A DNA stretch of 10,082 nt from Fibrobacteraceae bacterium (lineage in GTDB: Bacteria; Fibrobacterota; Fibrobacteria; Fibrobacterales; Fibrobacteraceae), in contig JABUUT010000009.1 of assembly GCA_021443045.1 (NCBI GenBank), forward strand, positions 27,519 through 37,600, written 5' to 3'. A model generated the notes under the pieces. The model ran no database searches. It had not been told where the DNA came from and was given only the letters and a program-made list of their open reading frames with translations. This document shows, one piece after another, positions 1-6,527 of the stretch. Position numbers and translations under genes: made by a program. How positions within the stretch are numbered: position 1 is the stretch's first letter; every line of letters begins with the position of its first letter.

Positions 1-677
1 GTCTGGTAAACTACTTCCATCTGGTCCTTGTTTTCGTCCCCATTTTCGGAGAGGAAAATACCTGGTTTATTTTCTACCACAGGTTCGCTGGAACTGCTCA
101 CAGGTTTTACTTCACTAGAACTACTTGCTGGCTTTACTTCGCTGGAACTGCTTTCGGGCTTTGCTTCTACAGAACTACTTTCTGGTGCAACCTCGCTGGA
201 ACTGCTAGTAACTGCCGGTTCTACGGAGGTGCTTGACACTACGGGAGTGGTGCCTGGATCTGTTGGGGTTGTCCCGGGGTCAATGGGGTTTGTACCTGGA
301 TCTGCTGGCGTTACCACAACAGAGGTATCCATTACCTGTTCTCCAGTAACAGGATCCAGAACTGGCTCACCTGTTGCAGGGTCAACCACAGGAGTAATCA
401 CCAAAGAAGTGTCACCAGCAGGAGTATCGTCTCCTGCATTCGTGGCTGAATCAGATGGTGTTACCACAATAGATGTGTCCATAACCTGTTCGCCGGTAAC
501 AGGATCCACAACAGGCAAGCCTGTTGCAGGATCAACCACAGGAGTAATCACCATGGTGGTATCGCCAGGAAGGTTGTTTGTAATTGCATCACTAACAGCG
601 TCGGTGGCATCGGTACCGCAGTTTACTACGGTCAGGGCACCTGCTGTAACCAAAAGTGTAAGGAACTTTTTCTTCAT
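1..677 (-). CDS. Ser-rich-linker lipoprotein, probable alpha/beta hydrolase, N-terminal part only (cut by window edge)
   Basis: The reading frame is open from the ATG at 677 to the left edge, giving 225 codons with no stop; the C-terminus lies outside the window. Residues 1-20 (MKKKFLTLLVTAGALTVVNC) look like a lipoprotein signal with Cys20 as the lipidated residue, although Asn before the Cys is unusual. Residues 21-145 are an acidic Thr/Pro/Asp stretch containing two copies of a 50-residue unit built on DPATG and DPVTGEQVMDTS. A Ser-rich linker with about five 9-residue units (SSSSEVKPV type) follows. The last visible residues, GIFLSENGDENKDQMEVVYQ, match the point where the hydrolase domain of the neighbour at 1006-2328 begins (GIFLSEGGDEGKDELQIEYK). 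The catalytic domain is therefore inferred from this paralogue and not seen. Start choice: GGAG lies six bases before ATG 677; an in-frame ATG at 689 overlaps that GGAG and is unlikely to be used. Confidence 0.85.
   Translation of the reverse strand, partial: MKKKFLTLLVTAGALTVVNCGTDATDAVSDAITNNLPGDTTMVITPVVDPATGLPVVDPVTGEQVMDTSIVVTPSDSATNAGDDTPAGDTSLVITPVVDPATGEPVLDPVTGEQVMDTSVVVTPADPGTNPIDPGTTPTDPGTTPVVSSTSVEPAVTSSSSEVAPESSSVEAKPESSSSEVKPASSSSEVKPVSSSSEPVVENKPGIFLSENGDENKDQMEVVYQ
87..206 (-). repeat. 27-bp in-frame minisatellite encoding the Ser linker
   Basis: Blocks encoding SSSS or SSS recur every 27 bases: the block at 87-98 reappears at 195-206, exactly four periods away, with diverged copies between. 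Each unit encodes nine residues of the type SSSSEVKPV. Units differ by several substitutions, so the array is not freshly expanded. A change in copy number would keep frame and only alter the length of the linker between the membrane anchor and the hydrolase domain. Confidence 0.8.
264..563 (-). repeat. 150-bp tandem duplication inside the lipoprotein coding region
   Basis: Two units, 414-563 and 264-413, encode residues 39-88 and 89-138. Conserved parts include VITPVVDPATG, DPVTGEQVMDTS and VVTP; the ends of the units have diverged. On the plus strand GGAGTAATCACC occurs at 541 and again at 391, exactly 150 bases apart. The paralogue at 1006-2328 carries only one comparable unit (its residues about 41-76), so the duplication most likely arose after the two genes separated, or was lost from the other copy. 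Confidence 0.8.
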
Positions 678-683
678 GTTCTT

Positions 684-687
684 CTCC
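684..687 (-). promoter_or_regulatory. Ribosome binding site of the left-edge lipoprotein gene
   Basis: GGAG on the minus strand, six bases before the ATG at 677, within ATGGAGAAGAACATG. It decides the start because the upstream in-frame ATG (689) contains part of the site itself. The same 15 bases precede the paralogue's start. Confidence 0.75.
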
Positions 688-760
688 ATTTTTTCCCATA
701 TCCTGCATATAAAATTATTGTTTTTTAGTCGTTCAGCATATACTCTTTTTTGCATTCTCA

Positions 761-775
761 TTGACATATTGTCAA
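761..775. promoter_or_regulatory. Perfect palindrome, candidate operator upstream of the left-edge lipoprotein gene
   Basis: TTGACATATTGTCAA has 6-base arms (TTGACA/TGTCAA) around a 3-base centre, 84-98 bases before the start codon at 677. On the minus strand its distal arm TGTCAA is followed 18 bases later by TATATG (737-742), which could be a weak -35/-10 pair, placing the palindrome over a promoter. A repressor or activator site is an inference from symmetry and position; no regulator gene is in the window. Confidence 0.4.
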
Positions 776-781
776 CGGCCT

Positions 782-790
782 CCCCCCCCC
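782..790 (-). repeat. G9 homopolymer tract (C9 on the plus strand) upstream of the left-edge lipoprotein gene
   Basis: Nine C on the plus strand followed directly by seven A (791-797); on the minus strand this reads T7 then G9. It lies 105 bases before the start codon at 677 and 6 bases beyond the palindrome at 761-775, so it is in the promoter region. Tracts of this length are prone to slippage in many bacteria. Whether this one changes expression is inference. Confidence 0.6.
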
Positions 791-865
791 AAAAAAATCG
801 GCTCATTTGCATTTATCCGTGGAAAGAAATACTTATACAACCCATCCATGGTTATGGAGATGGTC

Positions 866-899
866 ATGGATTCTTCACGGCAGCACCGTTTAGAATGAC
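866..899 (-). repeat. Dispersed hairpin repeat, diverged copy
   Basis: Read on the minus strand from 899 it begins GTCATTCTAAACGGTG and ends AAGAATCC. It matches the two copies at 9917-9950 and 10001-10034. It folds with outer arms ATTCT/AGAAT (892-896 and 870-874) and inner arms ACGGT/GCCGT closing a 3-base loop, separated by a 2x2 purine internal loop. The middle outer pair differs from the other copies by a compensatory change (C-G to T-A). Translated, it gives a CHSxRxxEES-like peptide often seen in spurious open frames. It belongs to a short intergenic repeat, not a gene. Confidence 0.7.
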
Positions 900-963
900 A
901 ACTTTGGACGGTTATCATCTCATTTGGCTGATTCGCAAAAATACGGACTTTTGCATTTGAGCC

Positions 964-987
964 AAAAATCGCCGGTAATGCCGACGA
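964..987 (-). terminator. Intrinsic terminator of the alpha/beta-hydrolase lipoprotein gene
   Basis: On the minus strand a 7-base-pair stem (TCGTCGG/CCGGCGA, one G-U pair) with loop CATTA is followed by five T. It begins 19 bases after the stop codon at 1006-1008. Position, stem and T-tract fit a Rho-independent terminator, though the stem is shorter than those of the two glycosidase genes. Confidence 0.7.
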
Positions 988-1005
988 CTTTCTCATTTTT
1001 TTAAA

Positions 1006-2328
1006 CTAGAAATTCTTACATTGGGTTTTCCAGTTGCCCTGAGTTTTACCACCATCCAAAATAACAGGCCCATTAATATACTTGCCGCTGGTTCCCACAA
1101 AATCGGCCTTGCGTTTATCTTCGCCACCCAAATGCCAGCGCATCCAGGCAACGGTAGCCGCCTTGCCGTCCCAAGAACCAGAACCATGGCCATAGCCACC
1201 TTCAGAATTTTGTGGGCCTCCATTCATTTCAATGAGGCACGCACCAGCCTGAACTCCATTGTAATTGTAGTCTGCAATAGCGTTCTGTCGTTCCATACCC
1301 ACTTCGCCATAGAGTATGGCAATGGTTTTTTCCTTTGGAACTTTTACAGCACCATTACCACCTCCATTACGGTCACCACTGTTGTTCATAAAGGCGGTAA
1401 TCACACGCTTGTCTTTTATAACAGCCTGTTCCGATTCCAGCCCACCCATGGAGTGTCCAGAGCAACCTACCTTGGTCATATCTAATTTGTTGTAAAAAAT
1501 ATCGCTGGAGTTTTGATTTTTCTTTTCTAGCCAATCAATGGCCTTCATAGCTTGGCTTGCATCACCTGGAGATTCTTTTAAACCCACCACCACAAAGCCT
1601 TGAGAAGCCAAACGACGAATAATTCCTTCGTAAGCCGTAGGTTCGGTACCGCCACCGGGACCCCAAATTACAATGCCATGCTTTTGGGTTGTTGAAAGTT
1701 GTTTAGGATAGGCCAAAATACCTGCGTTATCCCAGCTTGAACCGGTCTTATATTCTATCTGCAATTCATCCTTGCCTTCATCGCCCCCTTCGGAAAGAAA
1801 AATACCGGTCGCTACAGGCACTTCGGAGGAACTGCTAACTACTGGAGCCACAGAGGAGCTACTAGACACAGGCGTTTCAGAAGAACTCGATACCACAGGT
1901 TCTTCCACATTTGCAGAAGAACTAGGTTCCACAGGCTCGTTTCCATTTGCCGAGGAGCTAGAAACATCTGGCGTTGTTGTAGACGTATCTGTGGGAGGCA
2001 CAATCGTAGAATCTGTAGGTGGAACCAACGTATCTTGCGGAACCACAGTAGATGTATCTACAGGCAATGGGGCAGAGGTATCTGCTTCAGAAGGACCAAC
2101 GGGAGTCATTACAACAGTCGTGTCCATCATAGGCAATCCTGTAGCCGGGTCTATCACAGGCAAACCCGTGGCAGGGTCCAACACAGGATTAATCACCACC
2201 GAGGTGTCATTTACAGCTCCAGTTCCAATATCACTGGTAGCATTGCTTACGGAATCAGAATCTGATCCGCAGTTCATAACGGCAAGTGACCCTGCCGCGA
2301 CCAAAATGGTCAGGATTTTTTTCTTCAT
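1006..2328 (-). CDS. Surface lipoprotein with Ser-rich linker and alpha/beta-hydrolase (PETase/chlorophyllase-like esterase) domain
   Basis: The protein has 440 residues. The signal MKKKILTILVAAGSLAVMNC ends at Cys20, predicted to be lipidated; Asn at -1 is atypical. Residues 21-120 are rich in Thr, Pro, Asp and Val, and 121-172 form an SSSS-repeat linker. The hydrolase domain runs from about 175 to the end: WGPGGG (222-227, likely oxyanion region), YEGIIRRLASQGFVVVG, nucleophile Ser293 in GCSGHSMGG, and probable His381 in GYGHGS followed by VAWMRWHLGGED. That layout matches serine esterases of the dienelactone hydrolase, chlorophyllase and polyester hydrolase group. The acid residue is unclear; Glu342 or Glu346 in GEVGMER lies where Asp is usual. 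The substrate is unknown; deacetylation of plant polysaccharide is inference from the neighbours. It is a tandem paralogue of the left-edge gene and has its own terminator. ATG 2328 is preferred over 2340 because GGAG lies six bases before it. Confidence 0.85.
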   Translation of the reverse strand: MKKKILTILVAAGSLAVMNCGSDSDSVSNATSDIGTGAVNDTSVVINPVLDPATGLPVIDPATGLPMMDTTVVMTPVGPSEADTSAPLPVDTSTVVPQDTLVPPTDSTIVPPTDTSTTTPDVSSSSANGNEPVEPSSSANVEEPVVSSSSETPVSSSSSVAPVVSSSSEVPVATGIFLSEGGDEGKDELQIEYKTGSSWDNAGILAYPKQLSTTQKHGIVIWGPGGGTEPTAYEGIIRRLASQGFVVVGLKESPGDASQAMKAIDWLEKKNQNSSDIFYNKLDMTKVGCSGHSMGGLESEQAVIKDKRVITAFMNNSGDRNGGGNGAVKVPKEKTIAILYGEVGMERQNAIADYNYNGVQAGACLIEMNGGPQNSEGGYGHGSGSWDGKAATVAWMRWHLGGEDKRKADFVGTSGKYINGPVILDGGKTQGNWKTQCKNF

Positions 2329-2334
2329 GTTCTT

Positions 2335-2338
2335 CTCC
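2335..2338 (-). promoter_or_regulatory. Ribosome binding site of the hydrolase lipoprotein gene
   Basis: GGAG six bases before ATG 2328, in the same ATGGAGAAGAACATG context as the paralogue. The first ATG (2340) overlaps the site, so the second is the likely start. Confidence 0.75.
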
Positions 2339-2344
2339 ATATAT

Positions 2345-2353
2345 CCCCCCCCC
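2345..2353 (-). repeat. G9 homopolymer tract in the leader of the hydrolase lipoprotein gene
   Basis: On the minus strand AGGGAGGGGGGGGG (2345-2358) lies six bases upstream of the GGAG ribosome binding site and 16 bases before ATG 2328. The nine-G run is in the untranslated leader, or at the promoter-leader junction. Length changes could alter promoter spacing, leader structure or ribosome access. It is the second G9 tract upstream of a lipoprotein gene in this window. Phase variation is inferred, not shown. Confidence 0.6.
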
Positions 2354-2456
2354 TCCCTACTTATAAAAATACAGCTTTTTCTAAAGCGAGTACAAAAAAC
2401 TGCAACAATAGTGTTTTAAAGAAAAACAACACAGGGTACCTTTAATTTCAACAAAA

Positions 2457-2487
2457 AAAACGCCATTCTCTTTGAGAATGGCGTTTT
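2457..2487 (-). terminator. Strong intrinsic terminator of the GH2 gene
   Basis: The core is a perfect 10-base-pair stem CGCCATTCTC/GAGAATGGCG (2461-2470 and 2474-2483) with a 3-base loop. Flanking A4/T4 can extend it to 14 pairs. On the minus strand the stem is followed by eight T, as expected for Rho-independent termination, 28 bases after the GH2 stop codon. The plus strand has only T4 then G5, so any terminator activity in that direction would be weaker. Confidence 0.9.
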
Positions 2488-2506
2488 GGGGGTATATATG
2501 AGAAAG
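2488..2506 (-). other. Pre-terminator motif in the GH2 3' untranslated region
   Basis: The plus strand reads GGGGGTATATATGAGAAAG; in the transcript this is CUUUCUCAUAUAUACCCCC. It lies between the GH2 stop codon and its terminator, with four bases between the C run and the 10-bp stem. A near-identical motif with the same 4-base gap follows the GH95 gene (6735-6749). Function unknown. Confidence 0.5.
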
Positions 2507-2511
2507 GTAAA

Positions 2512-5500
2512 CTATTTTTTATAACGCACTAGCATTCTGGAATTGTTCATCATATTGCGAACCAGATAAACACCTTGATTGATACCTAGATTTGACATTT
2601 GGTTCTTTACAGTCTGAATGCTTGGAGACCCCTTCCAGTTGAACGCACCAACCAGGTCGCCCTTTATGGTATAAACATTGTATGTGGCATTGTCACTGAA
2701 TTTGAAATTAATGTGAGTTCCTCGGGTAGTCTGAGCCTCGGCCTCAGTCTTCTGGAAATTAATCCAATCGATGTTGGCGTAGCTACCTGTAATTTGGAGT
2801 TTCAGCACATGCTTACCCTTGGTAATTTCTGCCGTTTTACCGTCGGTAAAGCCGTAGGTGTCCCAGTCTTCTCCCTTGGCAATGGTAACGGTATCGGTAA
2901 CAGGCTTGTCATCAATGAACAGGCGGAAAGAGGAACCTTCTAAGCCGGAGGCTGTGTAAGCACGGAAATAGTATGCGGCGGTTTCCTTAACATCAATAGT
3001 GTATTCAAGCCATTCACCCGCTTCAGTGTAACCAACGGCATAGCTTGCGCCAATCTTTATCAAGTCCACGTCTTCGTCGCGATACTTGCTTTCTCCCTGG
3101 TCACCAGGATCAGCATCATGGTAGGCTAGGCCTTCGCCACCTTCGTCAAAGTTTTCCACTTCTAGCAGGCCTGGGAATGTGGTTCCAGTGCCAAATACCT
3201 TTTGTTCTGGAACAATGTATTCAATTTCTGGGTAATCCACAGTTTGATTGCTGGTTTCCAGATTTTTAAACCCAAGGTTTGCAATATCGGACAAGTTAGC
3301 CACCTTACCCTTGAGAGGAGCAATGCGGAACTTGTGGCTGTAGGTATTCTTGGCAAAAAGCTTGTACTCATTTAGCGGCTGAGCACCCCAGGAGTTAATG
3401 CCTCCAAGACCCATTTGCTTGTAGTCTACGCGGAGGGTTATGTCTTTGTCTCGCTTAAGATCCCAAGGATTCTTTGTATTTTCCAAATGTTCCGGGGTAT
3501 AGTGCTGGGCATTGATTTCCATATAGGGAGACCCCACTATCAAAAGGCCTACGCCAGCCGTATTGGTGAGGGCGGCCCAACGAACATCGGTACGCTGACC
3601 TGTTTCACCATTTTCCATGTAAGGAACAGTCATGGAGTCAACCAAAGAGGTATAGAGGCCTTCATAGGCACTGCGAGCACGACCAAAGTAATTTTCATGA
3701 GGACCGCGACCAAGCCATGTCAACCTTTCAAACCCACCAGTTACAGTGAACATGGTGCCAATTTCGGGAATTTCAGACATGGAGCCATCGGGCCTCAAGG
3801 TGTATTCCACAATAATGTCTCCGCTACCGTAAATAGTGTATGTCATGGTCATGCTTGAGCTTCCGGCTTCGGGAAGACCAATTTCAAAGGATATCTGAGT
3901 TTCGTTATCGGAAACCTTGGTAACCTTGGAGGAGTTAACAGAGCGTTTTGCACCGGCGTTGCGCCACTTGCCAAATTTAGCAGCCATATTGTAGCCACGG
4001 TCATTGTCGGTTTGAGCGCGCCAGAAGTTTGGCACAGGCCCATTCTTTATAAGCTGAACCCCATCACTTTCGTAGTTGGTAATCATACCTGTTTTGGTAT
4101 CAATGGAAACCTTAAAACTTTCTCCAGAAACATCCAGAGTGCCATTACCCTCTGTTGCGGTTTGCTTTGGCAAGGAAGCCACGTTAATCTTTGGAGCATT
4201 GCCTTCACCTAAATTTAGGCGGAACTGTTCATGGGAAACACTGTGACCCGCCTTGGCCCACGCCATATCCTTCTTTAAGCGGAAATCGATATCCAGCTGG
4301 TAAGAGGAGCCTGGCTTAAGGGTTTCCGGCTTTTTAAATGGTACAACTATATCTTTCTTAGATTCCGGGCCCACATCGGTAAGTTGGCTATTGAGTACGC
4401 CAGTCGTAATTTCAACACCATCTTCCTTAACGCTCCACACTCCTTCAACGATGTCGTTCAAGTTAATGTTGTAGAAGCGACTTTCAATGGACACTGCTCC
4501 TTCCACCGCATTAATGGCTTTTACCACAATATCGCGGTAGGCGTATTTTACTTCATAAAGTTCTGGCTGAACCGTTCTGTCGGGGAATACAAGGCCATTG
4601 GCACAGAAGTTGTCATCGTTAGGATTGTCACCCCAGAGACCGCCATAGTTGAAATATTTTGTGCCTTCGCGACGAAGACCTTGGTCAATGAAGTCCCAAA
4701 TAAATCCTCCGAAAACACGAGGGTTGCTATAGAACGCATCTACATATTCGTTGATTTCACCGACACTGTTACCCATGGCATGTTCGTATTCGCAGAGCAT
4801 AAAGGGCTTATCACTGTTATTATAGTTGGCAGTGCCCCAAACATCGCAGTACATACAGCTCTGAACATCGGCATTGTTGTTGTCACCTTCGTAATGAACA
4901 GGCCGGGTGGGGTCTGCCTGGTGGGCGTATTCACGCATGGAGGCAAAAACGTTACCATTACCCGCTTCGTTACCCAAAGACCAAAGTATAATGGATGGAT
5001 GGTTCTTGTCCCGCTGAATCATGGCAGAAATGCGTTCAATGGCAGCTGGGCGCCAGTTGTCGTCACTCTTTGGAACCTTATCCCAAGCACCATGAGTTTC
5101 CAGGTTTGTTTCATCGAGAACATAAATACCCATACTATCGCAAACATCATACATACGAGCATCATTGGGGTAGTGGGATGTGCGCAAAGCGTTAATGTTG
5201 AACTGTTTCATCAACTTAACATCTTTAATATAGAGTTCATCACTAATAACACGACCATTATCCGGATCAATTTCATGGCGGTCAACGCCACGCAAAACCA
5301 CGGCATGACCATTCACCATAAACTGAGTAATACCCTGGCCATTCTTTTTCAGTTCCACTTTTTTAAAACCAATCTTGGCACTTTCCGTTTCGAGGATTTT
5401 GCCACTTCCATCTTTCAAAGTAATGGTGGCAATGTAGAGGTTTGGAGACTCGGCAAACCAAAGTTTGGGAGCTGTTACAGGAACTTCAAAGGAAACATCG

Positions 5501-6420
5501 GTTTCTTTGCCTGCACTTACAGAAACCTTGCTGGATGTGGTTTTAACTTCGGAACCTTCTTTGGTGTAGAGGCCAAGTTCAACAGTATAACCCGATACAT
5601 CGGAGGCCGAGGTGTTTTTCACCCAAACCTTAGCATTCAAAATACCATCCTTATAATTGGATGCTAGTGTAGGGTCCAATTGGAAATCTTGAATGTGGGT
5701 CTTTGGAGAGGCGTAAATGTAAACATCACGATGGATACCAGCAAGACGGATAAAATCCTGGTCCTCCATCCAGGAGCCATCGCACCAGCGGAACACTTGT
5801 ACCGCAATATCATTTTCACCACTGGTAGTTACTTTATCAGTAATATCAAATTCGTGATCGGTAAAAGAGTTTTCACTGTATCCCACAAACTTGCCATTGA
5901 CCCATACATAGTAAGCCGATTCTACACCCTCAAAATGGAGGCGAATTCTTTTTCCATCCCAAGCAGAGGGTACCTTAAAGGTGCGCTTATAATGACCTAC
6001 AGGGTTAAACTTTGTAGGGGCTTCTGGTGGACTAATCCAATCGGTGCCACTCCAGGGATAAGTCACGTTGGTATAAATAGGGTGGTCATAACCCTTAAGC
6101 TGCCAAGAGCTTGGAACTTCAATATCATCCCACTTGGAAACATCGTAATCAGCCTTGTAAAAGTCGTTGTTGCGGGAACCTGGATTATCCACATGGAAAA
6201 ATTTCCATGTACCCTTCAAAGTTTGATACCACTCCGAAGCGTGGCGGTCACACTTGAGGGCTTCTTCCAAGGTGCTGTATGGCATGGATGTGGCATGTGG
6301 CGTAAGCACATTAATCCCAAAATCCTTTGGGTTGCCGTTCCATTCGTTAAAGGTTTGTGCAGAAACAAATTGAGGTGCACAAGCCAGAGCCAAGGCTAAT
6401 GTGGTAATAATTTTCTTCAT
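2512..6420 (-). CDS. Secreted GH2 beta-galactosidase (LacZ-like) with CBM6-like module and C-terminal sorting domain
   Basis: The protein has 1302 residues. A Sec signal peptide, MKKIITTLALALACAPQFVSA, ends at residue 21. The LacZ-type order follows: sugar-binding jelly roll (about 35-235, with NVTYP and EDQD), Ig-like domain (238-353), TIM barrel (354-630), second beta domain (634-735) and small-chain domain (763-1036). The acid/base is Glu485 in WSLGNEAGNG and the nucleophile Glu544 in CEYEHAMGNS. HYPND, ETHG (metal-site residues) and Trp1011 in GGINSWG match E. coli LacZ landmarks. E. coli LacZ has 1024 residues; the extra length is a CBM6-like module (1083-1226, GEWLEY, ANIDWINF) and a C-terminal beta domain (1237-1302, GVYLVR, basic end RYKK) resembling type IX sorting domains. 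It would remove terminal beta-galactose from oligo- or polysaccharides outside the cell or at its surface. Galactosidase over other GH2 activities is inferred from LacZ-like motifs. The start is ATG 6420, six bases after GGAG; the frame stays open upstream to 6519 without a supported start. Confidence 0.93.
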   Translation of the reverse strand: MKKIITTLALALACAPQFVSAQTFNEWNGNPKDFGINVLTPHATSMPYSTLEEALKCDRHASEWYQTLKGTWKFFHVDNPGSRNNDFYKADYDVSKWDDIEVPSSWQLKGYDHPIYTNVTYPWSGTDWISPPEAPTKFNPVGHYKRTFKVPSAWDGKRIRLHFEGVESAYYVWVNGKFVGYSENSFTDHEFDITDKVTTSGENDIAVQVFRWCDGSWMEDQDFIRLAGIHRDVYIYASPKTHIQDFQLDPTLASNYKDGILNAKVWVKNTSASDVSGYTVELGLYTKEGSEVKTTSSKVSVSAGKETDVSFEVPVTAPKLWFAESPNLYIATITLKDGSGKILETESAKIGFKKVELKKNGQGITQFMVNGHAVVLRGVDRHEIDPDNGRVISDELYIKDVKLMKQFNINALRTSHYPNDARMYDVCDSMGIYVLDETNLETHGAWDKVPKSDDNWRPAAIERISAMIQRDKNHPSIILWSLGNEAGNGNVFASMREYAHQADPTRPVHYEGDNNNADVQSCMYCDVWGTANYNNSDKPFMLCEYEHAMGNSVGEINEYVDAFYSNPRVFGGFIWDFIDQGLRREGTKYFNYGGLWGDNPNDDNFCANGLVFPDRTVQPELYEVKYAYRDIVVKAINAVEGAVSIESRFYNINLNDIVEGVWSVKEDGVEITTGVLNSQLTDVGPESKKDIVVPFKKPETLKPGSSYQLDIDFRLKKDMAWAKAGHSVSHEQFRLNLGEGNAPKINVASLPKQTATEGNGTLDVSGESFKVSIDTKTGMITNYESDGVQLIKNGPVPNFWRAQTDNDRGYNMAAKFGKWRNAGAKRSVNSSKVTKVSDNETQISFEIGLPEAGSSSMTMTYTIYGSGDIIVEYTLRPDGSMSEIPEIGTMFTVTGGFERLTWLGRGPHENYFGRARSAYEGLYTSLVDSMTVPYMENGETGQRTDVRWAALTNTAGVGLLIVGSPYMEINAQHYTPEHLENTKNPWDLKRDKDITLRVDYKQMGLGGINSWGAQPLNEYKLFAKNTYSHKFRIAPLKGKVANLSDIANLGFKNLETSNQTVDYPEIEYIVPEQKVFGTGTTFPGLLEVENFDEGGEGLAYHDADPGDQGESKYRDEDVDLIKIGASYAVGYTEAGEWLEYTIDVKETAAYYFRAYTASGLEGSSFRLFIDDKPVTDTVTIAKGEDWDTYGFTDGKTAEITKGKHVLKLQITGSYANIDWINFQKTEAEAQTTRGTHINFKFSDNATYNVYTIKGDLVGAFNWKGSPSIQTVKNQMSNLGINQGVYLVRNMMNNSRMLVRYKK

Positions 6421-6426
6421 GATTTT

Positions 6427-6430
6427 CTCC
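6427..6430 (-). promoter_or_regulatory. Ribosome binding site of the GH2 gene
   Basis: GGAG six bases before ATG 6420, immediately followed by a typical signal peptide. This excludes the upstream in-frame ATG at 6519, which would bury the signal peptide 33 residues inside the protein. Confidence 0.8.
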
Positions 6431-6509
6431 CAACAATAATCCCATACTTTAGAGAATTGTTTTAAGGGCTCTTCAAAAAATGAAATCAATTCTAGCAACG
6501 TCATCAGCA

Positions 6510-6527
6510 TTTCTTGCAAGCAAGAAA
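6510..6527. promoter_or_regulatory. 18-bp palindrome, candidate operator in the GH2 leader region
   Basis: TTTCTTGCAAGCAAGAAA has perfect 8-base arms (TTTCTTGC/GCAAGAAA) around a 2-base centre, 90-107 bases before the GH2 start. No T-tract follows, so it does not look like a terminator. A dimeric regulator site controlling GH2 is plausible but the regulator is not identifiable here. A weaker inverted repeat, TATGG/CCATA (6545-6559), lies just upstream. Confidence 0.45.

Larger units (their letters stand above)
678..1005. other. Intergenic region between the two lipoprotein genes
   Basis: These 328 bases hold, in minus-strand order, the terminator (964-987), the hairpin repeat (866-899), the G9 tract (782-790), the TTGACA palindrome (761-775) and the ribosome binding site. 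A 74-codon open frame on the minus strand (772-996) is made of the terminator, the repeat and the G tract and has no sign of coding. I see nothing definite in 800-865 or 900-963. Confidence 0.7.

Noticed and set aside
87..206. CRISPR-like array
   Set aside because: The 27-base periodicity is an in-frame Ser-linker minisatellite with no unique spacers.
28..960. 310-codon open frame on the plus strand at the left edge
   Set aside because: It is antisense to the Ser-rich lipoprotein, and its apparent repeats (SLELLSGF type) are the reverse of the SSSSEVKP linker. It also runs through the G9 tract and the intergenic hairpin.
772..996. 74-codon open frame on the minus strand between the lipoprotein genes
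   Set aside because: It begins in the terminator, passes through the hairpin repeat (giving a CHSKRCCREES peptide) and ends at the G9 tract; there is no ribosome binding site or conserved domain.
4384..5667. 427-codon open frame on the plus strand inside the GH2 gene
   Set aside because: It lies fully antisense to a clear LacZ-type protein, has no domain or ribosome binding site, and its composition is that of a complementary-strand shadow.
5680..6399. 239-codon open frame on the plus strand opposite the GH2 N-terminus
   Set aside because: It is antisense to well-conserved GH2 sequence and encodes no recognisable domain.
6421..6519. N-terminal extension of the GH2 protein from an ATG at 6519
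   Set aside because: It would place the signal peptide 33 residues inside the protein. The GGAG at 6427-6430 points to ATG 6420, and the region contains a palindrome better explained as regulatory.
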